In this document: positions 1-5,353 of the stretch, one piece after another | How positions within the stretch are numbered: position 1 is the stretch's first letter | Layout: every line of letters begins with the position of its first letter | NCBI GenBank assembly: GCA_902496375.1 | Contig: CABVAS010000066.1 | Location: 1 to 7,947 of the forward strand | Source: an uncultured Collinsella sp. | GTDB taxonomy: Bacteria; Actinomycetota; Coriobacteriia; Coriobacteriales; Coriobacteriaceae | Length of the DNA: 7,947 bases | Direction: 5' to 3' | Program-made: the position numbers and the translations under genes | The notes under the pieces: model-generated | What the model saw: only the letters and a program-made list of their open reading frames with translations | Database searches by the model: none | What the model was told of the DNA's origin: nothing

Positions 1-82
1 GCACAAAGCAGCTCAGCAGCACGCCGCACGTCCACACGGCGACGGGAAGCAGCGCATCTTTAAAGAACTTGCCAAACGACAT
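1..82 (-). CDS. Sensor histidine kinase, N-terminal fragment (runs off the left edge)
   Basis: Only the first 27 codons are inside the window. They start at an ATG (82-80) and read MSFGKFFKDALL, followed by a hydrophobic stretch (PVAVW, then CGVLLSCFV) that looks like the first transmembrane helix. The start is supported by AGGGG six bases upstream. The SD overlaps the stop codon of the preceding response regulator, so the two are probably translationally coupled. A short basic/aromatic N-terminus running straight into a membrane helix, directly behind a BceR-like regulator, fits the intramembrane-sensing (BceS-like) histidine kinases. These lack a large extracytoplasmic sensor and usually take their signal from an ABC transporter. 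No kinase domain is visible, so the identity rests on position and the membrane start. Confidence 0.65.
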   Translation of the reverse strand, partial: MSFGKFFKDALLPVAVWTCGVLLSCFV

Positions 83-91
83 AACCGGCCC

Positions 92-763
92 CTAAACCGA
101 ATAGCCCTGGCCGCGATGCGTGGTCAGATACCCCTTGATGCCGATTTTTTCGAGCGTGGTGCGCAGGCGGTTGATGTTGACGGTGAGCGTGTTATCGTCC
201 ACGAAGGCGTCGGAGTCCCACAGGTCCTGCATGATGGCCGAGCGCGAAACGATCTTGCCCGCGCGGCTCAGAAGCAGCGAGAGGATACGCAGCTCGTTTT
301 TGGTGAGCTCGGTACTGGTGCCGGTTAGCGTGTTGGTGACCATGGAGCGTGCAAGGTCGAGCTCCAGTCCCTTGTGTACGAGCGTGCTGCGCTCGCCCGC
401 CGCCGCGGTGCGACGCAGCAAGGCATTGATGCGCGCCACGAGCACACGGGCGCTATAGGGCTTGGGAACAAAGTCGTCCGCACCGAGCGTCATGGCCATG
501 ACCTCGTCGATCTCGGTCGTGCGCGACGTGAGGACGATGATGGGAACCTCGGATTCGCGGCGAACCTCGTGGCAGATATGCTGGCCGTCCTTGACGGGAA
601 GCGTGAGGTCGAGCAGCACCAGGTCGGGCGCGGCGGCGAGAATATCGCGCGAGACATGCTCAAACGATTCGCAGGCCTCGATTTCAAACCCGGCGCGGGC
701 AAGGATGTCGATAAGCTCACGACGAATGGGCTCGTCGTCCTCAACGACATAGATCAGCGCCAT
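92..763 (-). CDS. OmpR/PhoB-type response regulator, BceR-like
   Basis: 223-residue DNA-binding response regulator. The receiver domain (about residues 1-120) has the acidic pocket E8-D9-D10, phosphoacceptor D52 in LLDLTLP, T79/S80 in IIVLTS, and K101 in FVPKPY. The C-terminal winged helix (about 132-223) carries ELTKNELRIL, then KIVSR, and the recognition region DDNTLTVNINRLR, ending GQGYSV. The ELTKNE and NTLTVN.NRLR phrases closely match BceR-type regulators of peptide-antibiotic and cell-envelope stress systems. I chose the ATG at 763 over the in-frame ATG at 787 because GGGAGGA sits 4 bases upstream of 763, and because MALIYVVEDD is the standard domain start; the longer form would add 8 residues and has a poorly spaced AAAGG. 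The partner kinase follows after 9 bases. Its target is probably an ABC transporter outside the window. Confidence 0.93.
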   Translation of the reverse strand: MALIYVVEDDEPIRRELIDILARAGFEIEACESFEHVSRDILAAAPDLVLLDLTLPVKDGQHICHEVRRESEVPIIVLTSRTTEIDEVMAMTLGADDFVPKPYSARVLVARINALLRRTAAAGERSTLVHKGLELDLARSMVTNTLTGTSTELTKNELRILSLLLSRAGKIVSRSAIMQDLWDSDAFVDDNTLTVNINRLRTTLEKIGIKGYLTTHRGQGYSV

Positions 764-766
764 GTG

Positions 767-773
767 TCCTCCC
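767..773 (-). promoter_or_regulatory. Ribosome binding site that sets the response-regulator start
   Basis: On the minus strand GGGAGGA lies four bases before the ATG at 763-761. It lies inside the reading frame of the longer alternative that starts at 787, and is the strongest argument for the shorter protein. Confidence 0.75.
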
Positions 774-801
774 ATTTCGCGTAACATGCACCTTTCACAC
801 C

Positions 802-841
802 ATTATGCCCACAGCGTCGCAGCGATACGACCCCGTGGGCA
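802..841 (-). promoter_or_regulatory. Likely response-regulator promoter with nested dyad
   Basis: On the minus strand CATAAT (807-802) is a good -10 candidate about 40 bases before the regulator's ATG; the matching -35 position (TCGTAT) is poor. A perfect 7-bp inverted repeat, TGCCCAC (806-812) and GTGGGCA (835-841), flanks it. Nested inside is a second dyad, GTCG (816-819) and CGAC (828-831), with 3-base spacers on both sides. The arms span the -10 edge to about -45, which fits an operator for autoregulation, or control of a weak -35 promoter by an activator. No transcript data; the assignment is inferred from layout. Confidence 0.35.
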
Positions 842-876
842 CCTAATGTGACAAAAGCGTTCGGTAGTCTTGAGAG

Positions 877-914
877 AAAATAGGGGCCGACCGGTCCTAA
901 ACCGATCGGCCTCA
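877..914 (-). terminator. Intrinsic terminator of the OCD-aminotransferase operon
   Basis: Twenty bases past the aminotransferase stop, the minus strand forms an 11-bp stem from GGCCGATCGGT (911-901) and ACCGGTCGGCC (895-885), with one G-U wobble and a 5-base loop. It is followed by CCTATTTTCTC. GC-rich stem plus a T-rich tail is the form of a Rho-independent terminator, and it separates this operon from the response-regulator unit downstream. Confidence 0.85.
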
Positions 915-933
915 TCACTTCGACCTCGAGCCT

Positions 934-2064
934 CTACTCGAGCGTACGCATGTATGCAGAGATGGCATCCAGGCCCTTCTGCAGGTCGTCGGTGTTATCG
1001 GAGTATGCATAGCCGATGCGCATGCTCTTGGGCTCCTCGAAGCAATCGCCCGGGGTGACGAGCGCGCCGGACTTCTTAATCATGTCGATGCAGAACGTCC
1101 TGGAGTCGATGTCGTAGTCGTAATACACGAGCGCGGTGGTACCCGCCTCGGGCTTAACGAACGACAGGTGCGGCTCGCTCTCGACCCACTTCTCCAGAAC
1201 AGCAAGGTTCTGACGGACGATGCGACGGCTGCGCTCAAGGATCACGGAAGCGTTGCCCAGAATCAGCTCCGCCACCGACTCGCTGAATATGCCGGCGGAA
1301 ATCAGGTTGTAGTCGCGATGCGAGAGCAGCGCGCGACGGAGCTCCGGGCTCTTGGTGACCGCCCAGCCCAGACGCAGGCCGGCGAACGACCAGACCTTGG
1401 ACATGGATGCGGTGACGATGGCCTTGTCGTACAGGTCGATCACGGACTCGGAGTACTCATCCGTCTGAGTAAGCAGACGGTAGACTTCGTCACAGAGCAG
1501 CCACGCGTCGTGTTTGCGCGCGACCTCGACAATCGCCTTGAGCGTATCGGTGTCGAGCAGGGCGCCCGTGGGGTTGTCCGGGTTATTGATGCAGATGAGC
1601 TTGGTATCGTCGGTCACCAGGGCATCGAGCGCGTCGACGTCGACGTGGTAGCCGTTCTTGCGATCGAGCTGAAGGATATCGACCTTCGCGCCGCACATCT
1701 CGGGAATCGAGTAAAGCTGCTGGTAGGTGGGCTTGACGGAGACTACGTGATCGCCCGGTTCGACGAGCGTGGAAATAACCAGGGAGTTGGCACCGGTCGC
1801 GCCGTGCGTGGGCACGATATGCCCGGGCTCGACCGTCTTATAGAGACGCGCGACCCCCTCGAGGAAGCCGGGCTGCCCCTCGATGTCTCCGTAGGTGAAT
1901 CGGCGCGAGCACAGGCTATCGAGCCACGCCTTCTTGTCAGTGTTCGTATGCTCGAACAGCTGGTCGAGCGTGAGGGAGTAGACGCACGTCTCTGCAACGT
2001 TGTGGGTGCACTTGGTCTCCCACTCGTTCATCCACTGCTCGACGGCGAAATCCTTGATCTGCAT
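934..2064 (-). CDS. Class I/II (fold type I) PLP-dependent aminotransferase
   Basis: 376-residue cytoplasmic aminotransferase, complete. Visible active-site features in order: phosphate-binding loop GATGAN (88-93), the stacking-Tyr segment KPTYQQLYS (111-119), NPDNPTG with N164, CDEVY with D192 and Y195, the Schiff-base lysine K223 in SMSKVWSFAGLRLGW with R231, and the carboxylate-binding arginine R349 in MRIGYAY. All key residues of the family are present, so it should be active. The ATG has AAAGGA about 7 bases upstream. It is the second gene of an operon, 24 bases after the OCD-family gene, with a terminator behind it. Substrate cannot be read from the sequence. The N-terminal part (MQIKDFAVEQWM, then FTYGDIEG) resembles an aminotransferase subgroup common in anaerobes and sometimes labelled capreomycidine-synthase-like. 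The partner gene suggests a diamino acid such as ornithine or lysine (inference). Confidence 0.93.
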   Translation of the reverse strand: MQIKDFAVEQWMNEWETKCTHNVAETCVYSLTLDQLFEHTNTDKKAWLDSLCSRRFTYGDIEGQPGFLEGVARLYKTVEPGHIVPTHGATGANSLVISTLVEPGDHVVSVKPTYQQLYSIPEMCGAKVDILQLDRKNGYHVDVDALDALVTDDTKLICINNPDNPTGALLDTDTLKAIVEVARKHDAWLLCDEVYRLLTQTDEYSESVIDLYDKAIVTASMSKVWSFAGLRLGWAVTKSPELRRALLSHRDYNLISAGIFSESVAELILGNASVILERSRRIVRQNLAVLEKWVESEPHLSFVKPEAGTTALVYYDYDIDSRTFCIDMIKKSGALVTPGDCFEEPKSMRIGYAYSDNTDDLQKGLDAISAYMRTLE

Positions 2065-2088
2065 TGTCGTTTCCTTTCCTTGACTTTC

Positions 2089-3123
2089 TTACAGCTCCAC
2101 CACGGTACCCAGCCCCGCCTCGACGGCGCGGTCGTAGGCGATTTTCGATGCCGAAAGGTCCTGAACGGCGATGCCCGACGTATCGAACACCGTCACCTGC
2201 TCGTCATCCGAGCGCCCCGTAGCCGCGCCGGCGATGACTTCGCCGAGCTCCGCTTTGATGTCCTCGGGCGTGATGGCGCCCTCGGCAACCGGAATCTCCA
2301 GCTCACCGGACGCGACCGATTGCTCGCGGTCGTCGACGTAAACAGCGGCACGGGCGACAAGCGCCGAGGCGAGCTCCTGCTTGCCGGGCATGTCGGCACC
2401 GACGCAGGAGATATGCGTACCAGGACGCACCCATGCATCGGGGATGATGGGCTTGGTCGCCGGCGTGATCGTCACGATGATGTCGGCCTCCGCCGCGGCA
2501 CCTTGGCCGTCAGCCGTCGCCTCGATGGAATAGGTGGATGCCTCGCGAGCATGCTCGCAGGCGCCCAAGATATGGGCGACCTCGTCTCGCATGCGCTCGA
2601 CGCGGGCCTCGGGCGCGGCATCGGAAACCGGCTCCCACACCTTGACCTCGTTCACTTTGGGACAGGCGGCAAGCACGCCCGCCGCCATATAGGTGCTCAT
2701 ATGGCCGGCGCCCGCAACAAGCAGTTTGGATGCATCCGCCCGAGCCAGCCACTTGGCACCGAGCGCAGCGGCGGCACCGGTGCGAAGTCCAGTGACGGCG
2801 GAGGCATTGAGCAGCGCCAACGGCTCGCCCGTCGCGTTGTCGCACAGCAGCGTGGTGCCGAAGATCTCGGGCAGCCCCTTTTTGGGATTCTGAGAGAACC
2901 AAGCAGTAAGCTTGAGACCGAAGAGGCCGCTTCCCGCCAACTCGCCCGAGCGGATATCCATATCGGCCACGCCGGGTTCGAATTGCTCATATACCATCGG
3001 CCACGCAACACCCTTGCCCGTTGCCTTCTGGTGATATGCCTCCTCCACGGCAGCGATTGCATCCTCGATCGTCAGCACCTTGGAAACTTCCTCAGCCGAA
3101 AGCACCATCATCTGCCCCATCAT
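2089..3123 (-). CDS. Ornithine cyclodeaminase/mu-crystallin family NAD(P)-dependent enzyme
   Basis: 344 residues, full length for the family. N-terminal substrate/dimer domain: MDIRSGELAGSG, then K71 in GLKLTAWF and R114 in TGLRTGAAAALGA, the expected carboxylate/catalytic residues. The Rossmann domain begins near 134 with LLVAGAGHMS; the usual GxGxQ glutamine is replaced by H-M. D244 in CVGADMPGKQEL corresponds to the catalytic aspartate of ornithine cyclodeaminase. The end carries the family phrase FDTSGIAVQDL. The family includes ornithine and lysine cyclodeaminases, ketimine/pyrroline-2-carboxylate reductases, SbnB and alanine dehydrogenases, so the reaction is open. Start is uncertain between adjacent ATGs (3123 and 3120): AAAGGAG is 2 and 5 bases upstream respectively, slightly favouring 3120. 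First gene of the operon with the aminotransferase; divergent from the PucR regulator, its likely controller. Confidence 0.92.
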   Translation of the reverse strand: MMGQMMVLSAEEVSKVLTIEDAIAAVEEAYHQKATGKGVAWPMVYEQFEPGVADMDIRSGELAGSGLFGLKLTAWFSQNPKKGLPEIFGTTLLCDNATGEPLALLNASAVTGLRTGAAAALGAKWLARADASKLLVAGAGHMSTYMAAGVLAACPKVNEVKVWEPVSDAAPEARVERMRDEVAHILGACEHAREASTYSIEATADGQGAAAEADIIVTITPATKPIIPDAWVRPGTHISCVGADMPGKQELASALVARAAVYVDDREQSVASGELEIPVAEGAITPEDIKAELGEVIAGAATGRSDDEQVTVFDTSGIAVQDLSASKIAYDRAVEAGLGTVVEL

Positions 3124-3132
3124 CGCTCCTTT

Positions 3133-3159
3133 CAGTGAAAGCTTTACGTTGCTTCACTG
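3133..3159. promoter_or_regulatory. Dyad just upstream of the OCD ribosome binding site
   Basis: CAGTGAA (3133-3139) and TTCACTG (3153-3159) are a perfect 7-bp inverted repeat. Pairing extends by GC/GC if one base is bulged, leaving an 8-base loop. In the minus-strand mRNA this hairpin would end 2 bases before the AAAGGAG of the OCD gene, so it could be an operator for a DNA-binding protein or a leader hairpin modulating translation. Confidence 0.45.
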
Positions 3160-3260
3160 TACGGTTTAGTAACGATGCCGCCAAGGATCATTTCTTGTTG
3201 GAATCTACAACGATTCTCGATCTGATTTTTCGTTCTATCAGCAGATATTTGAACTATTTG

Positions 3261-3287
3261 TCGCATCAACGGCATACGGATGTGCGA
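3261..3287. promoter_or_regulatory. Imperfect dyad in the centre of the divergent region
   Basis: TCGCATC (3261-3267) and GATGTGCGA (3279-3287) form an inverted repeat with a two-base insertion in the right arm. It lies about 50 bases before the PucR start, where an autoregulatory operator could be. Weak evidence alone. Confidence 0.25.
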
Positions 3288-3298
3288 TTATCCTATTT

Positions 3299-3308
3299 AT
3301 ACCGGTAT
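3299..3308. promoter_or_regulatory. 10-bp perfect palindrome upstream of the PucR gene
   Basis: ATACCGGTAT is a perfect palindrome in an AT-rich stretch 29 bases before the chosen PucR start, about where its -10/start-site region would be. Possible operator; a palindrome this short can also occur by chance. Confidence 0.3.
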
Positions 3309-3325
3309 TAATTGTATTGATTTAC

Positions 3326-3329
3326 AGGG
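3326..3329 (+). promoter_or_regulatory. Ribosome binding site deciding the PucR start
   Basis: AGGG is followed by 8 bases and the ATG at 3338. The ATG at 3332 is only 2 bases away, and the TTG at 3317 lies upstream of it. Spacing favours 3338. Confidence 0.55.
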
Positions 3330-3337
3330 TGATGTTG

Positions 3338-4519
3338 ATGCTATACACCGTCTCGGACTTCTCACGGGAATATGAGGGATCGGTCCGTCTAATCGCCGGC
3401 AGCGATGGCGTCTCGCGTGCCGTCTCTGGCGTCGGGATCCTCGACTATGAACTCATGCCCGGCCTCAAGAACAAGTATCAGCGCGTCAACTTCACCTCAG
3501 ACGAGATCGTCCTCAGCACCTTCCTCTATGCGAAGGACGACCCGTACCTCATCACTGAAGCCGTGAAATACCTTGTCGCCAAGGGAACGAGCGGTCTCAT
3601 CATCAAAAACGTCCTGCACATCCCGATTCCCGACCAAGCCATCCGCTACGCCAACGCGCGGCACTACCCGGTCTTTCTCACGACCGACGACTTACTGTTC
3701 TTTGACAGCGTCATCTATGAGGTCAAACGGCATATCGAGCAGCTCGCGTCCATCGACTTCGCACAGCGCGAGATCGATGCCCTGAGGACAGACGTATCGC
3801 CCGAGTCCATCTGCCGACGCATCCGAAGCCTCAACCCGTCATTTCTGGACGAAGCGGTCGCCCTGTTCGCATCGTTTGCAGAACCCCTCGACCCGCGTGC
3901 GTTTTTGCAAATCGAACGTCTCTGTGCAAAATCGACCCTCGCCGGATGCCACAACATGCTGGCACCCTATGACGGAGGATTGCTATTCGTAGCGACAAGC
4001 GACTCGGAGCAGACGCTCGATGTGGAGCGAATCGTGCAGGCGCTCACGGAGCTCATCGAGGCTAGCAGCATCGATGGCGGAGCGGAAGGGCTCGGCATCA
4101 GCGATATTCTGTTTGGAGACGAGGCGGTGGCGCAGGCAATCTCGCAGGCGATTTACGCACAGCGCCTATCTTGTCAACGAGCCGAGGGCCCCGTCCGCTA
4201 TACGCAGCTCGGCATCCTGAGAACCGTGATGCCTTTTGCGGAAACCCCGGAGATGCGATCGTTCTCGGAGGCGATTCTCTCGCCGATACGCGAGCACGAC
4301 AGCGAGCATGGCAGCGAACTGGAATCCACGCTCGCCGCATTCATCGAGAACGACCGACGTATCGAGCGAACCGCCAAGCAGACTAGCCAGCACCCGAACA
4401 CGATTCGATATCGCCTCGATAAGGTGACAGCTCTCACCGGACTGAGCTACAAATGCGCCCCGGAGATGGAGCAGCTGTCGCTCGCCTACGCCATCGAACG
4501 CGCTCGCTCGCTTCAGTAA
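3338..4519 (+). CDS. PucR-family transcriptional regulator
   Basis: 393 residues from the ATG at 3338; the frame stays open back to a TTG at 3317 (400 residues), but MLYTVSDF is the usual start of a PucR N-terminal domain and the SD spacing supports it. The N-terminal domain (about 1-130) includes VRLIAGSDGVSRAVSGVGI and DEIVLSTF, typical of the PucR ligand-sensing domain. The middle (about 150-310) shows no domain I recognise. The C-terminal helix-turn-helix (about 330-388) has LESTLAAFIEND, then QHPNTIRYRLDKVTALTG, the PucR/CdaR DNA-binding signature. The family regulates purine catabolism, amino-acid use and similar pathways, usually activating adjacent genes when an inducer is present. 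Its divergent placement from the OCD-aminotransferase operon makes that its likely target. It ends 18 bases from the convergent gene at 4538. Confidence 0.92.
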   Translation: MLYTVSDFSREYEGSVRLIAGSDGVSRAVSGVGILDYELMPGLKNKYQRVNFTSDEIVLSTFLYAKDDPYLITEAVKYLVAKGTSGLIIKNVLHIPIPDQAIRYANARHYPVFLTTDDLLFFDSVIYEVKRHIEQLASIDFAQREIDALRTDVSPESICRRIRSLNPSFLDEAVALFASFAEPLDPRAFLQIERLCAKSTLAGCHNMLAPYDGGLLFVATSDSEQTLDVERIVQALTELIEASSIDGGAEGLGISDILFGDEAVAQAISQAIYAQRLSCQRAEGPVRYTQLGILRTVMPFAETPEMRSFSEAILSPIREHDSEHGSELESTLAAFIENDRRIERTAKQTSQHPNTIRYRLDKVTALTGLSYKCAPEMEQLSLAYAIERARSLQ

Positions 4520-4537
4520 GCCTACCCCGCCTTGAGG

Positions 4538-5272
4538 TTAGGAGCGGCGGGCACGGAGCTTTTCGTAGCCTTCGGCGAAGAAGGCTACCGTCGCGGCGTC
4601 GGCCTCGGCGGCGTCCGTCTCAGTTGCGGGGACCACGCCGTGCTCGTCGCTCACCAGGAACAGCGCGCCCTTGAGCTGTGCGGGAATATCTACGCGCGTG
4701 ACCGGGATGCCCTTGGTCTGGGCCAGCTGCTCGATGAGCGTCGCCGTGCCGCACAGGCACTCGTCCGCCGGCGCCACAAAGGCAAGCTCGCCGTTGTTGA
4801 CGGCGGCAAGCAACTCGGGCGCCACGCCGGTCTCGTCGGCCTCGGAGCGGGCCTCGGCGGAACGGGCACGCAGCGCCTTGGCCGACGTATCGGCGAGCGG
4901 CTCGTACTCCCCCACCGTCATGGCGGCGTTGCCGTTGATGTCGATCACCAGCATGAGTACGCCGTCGCGCGCGGTGTAATCGCCCTCGGCAAGCGACCAC
5001 TCAACGTGCTGTTTGGCCCAGCTGAGCATGTTATGGGTAAGCGGCTCGCCCTGCACCAGGCGCTCGGACAGTGCGCGAATGTGGCGGTTGAGCATGGGCA
5101 CCTTTTTATTGGACATGCGCCAACGGCAGACAAGCGCGGGCTTGTCGAGCGTAAACTTCTCGACCGCCTCCTGATTGGCGCAAAAGTCCTCGTACGCACG
5201 CTGATCCTCGGCATTGCCAAACAGCTCGGCATCATCAATCTGGGGCATGGTTGTACCTTTCGTGTTAGTCAT
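4538..5272 (-). CDS. Uncharacterised protein, possibly a shortened class IV aminotransferase-like fold
   Basis: 244 residues, soluble, no signal or membrane segment. I do not recognise a firm family. Several phrases in order resemble class IV PLP enzymes (D-amino acid aminotransferase/aminodeoxychorismate lyase): VPMLNRHIRALSERL (58-72), like the Hl.RL segment; GVLMLVIDINGN (104-115); K132 in a helix followed by GVAPELL, like the lysine region; CGTATLIEQLAQTKGIPV (174-191), like the GxTR..LLELA..LGI.V segment; and ALFLVSDEHGVVP (203-215), like the FLtnSlrGvvPV segment. The middle is short and the E..sNlF phrase is missing, so it may be inactive or non-PLP. Two starts are possible: ATG at 5272 (GAGGA upstream) and at 5248 (AAAGG 7 bases upstream). 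It follows purH on the same strand, but the terminator at 5289-5325 lies between, so it probably has its own promoter or depends on read-through. Confidence 0.85.
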   Translation of the reverse strand: MTNTKGTTMPQIDDAELFGNAEDQRAYEDFCANQEAVEKFTLDKPALVCRWRMSNKKVPMLNRHIRALSERLVQGEPLTHNMLSWAKQHVEWSLAEGDYTARDGVLMLVIDINGNAAMTVGEYEPLADTSAKALRARSAEARSEADETGVAPELLAAVNNGELAFVAPADECLCGTATLIEQLAQTKGIPVTRVDIPAQLKGALFLVSDEHGVVPATETDAAEADAATVAFFAEGYEKLRARRS

Positions 5273-5288
5273 TCCGTCCTCTTATACC

Positions 5289-5325
5289 AAAAAGACGGCC
5301 CTCCAAACGGAGCAGCCGTCTTTTG
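5289..5325 (-). terminator. Intrinsic terminator after purH, symmetric
   Basis: AAAAGACGGC (5290-5299) and GCCGTCTTTT (5315-5324) form a perfect 10-bp stem. An inner 4-bp stem, CTCC (5301-5304) and GGAG (5309-5312), closes on the loop AAAC. A-tract and T-tract on the two sides give it terminator form in both directions. It begins 29 bases after the purH stop and ends before the start of the next minus-strand gene. Confidence 0.88.
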
Positions 5326-5353
5326 CGGAGATTATTTTGTCCCAAAGCGGAAC

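Larger units (their letters stand above)
3124..3337. promoter_or_regulatory. Divergent control region between OCD operon and PucR regulator
   Basis: A 214-bp non-coding region, clearly more AT-rich than its flanks, especially 3200-3325. It must hold promoters for both directions. Three dyads are visible and listed separately. No -35/-10 pair is convincing: on the minus strand TTGATG plus TATCTG with a 16-base spacer (about 3268-3241) is the best I see for the OCD operon, and the AT-rich 3287-3325 stretch should hold the PucR promoter. PucR-family regulators commonly sit next to the genes they control, so binding here is the expected model. Confidence 0.7.

Noticed and set aside
91..905. The 10-mer CCTAAACCGA occurs at 91-100 and again at 896-905.
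   Set aside because: One copy is coding/SD sequence and the other is the loop and stem of a terminator. Nothing flanking matches, so chance or base composition is enough.
1168..3138. A 656-codon open frame on the plus strand across the aminotransferase and OCD genes.
   Set aside because: It is antisense to two genes with complete family motifs; its protein shows no recognisable domain, is rich in R, H and G, and crosses the gap between two genes. This is a by-product of high-GC codon use on the other strand.
4526..4551. CCCGCC/GGCGGG inverted repeat between the convergent PucR and uncharacterised genes, considered as a terminator.
   Set aside because: The stem is 6 bp with a 14-base loop and no T-run on either strand, and it extends into the coding end of the minus-strand gene.
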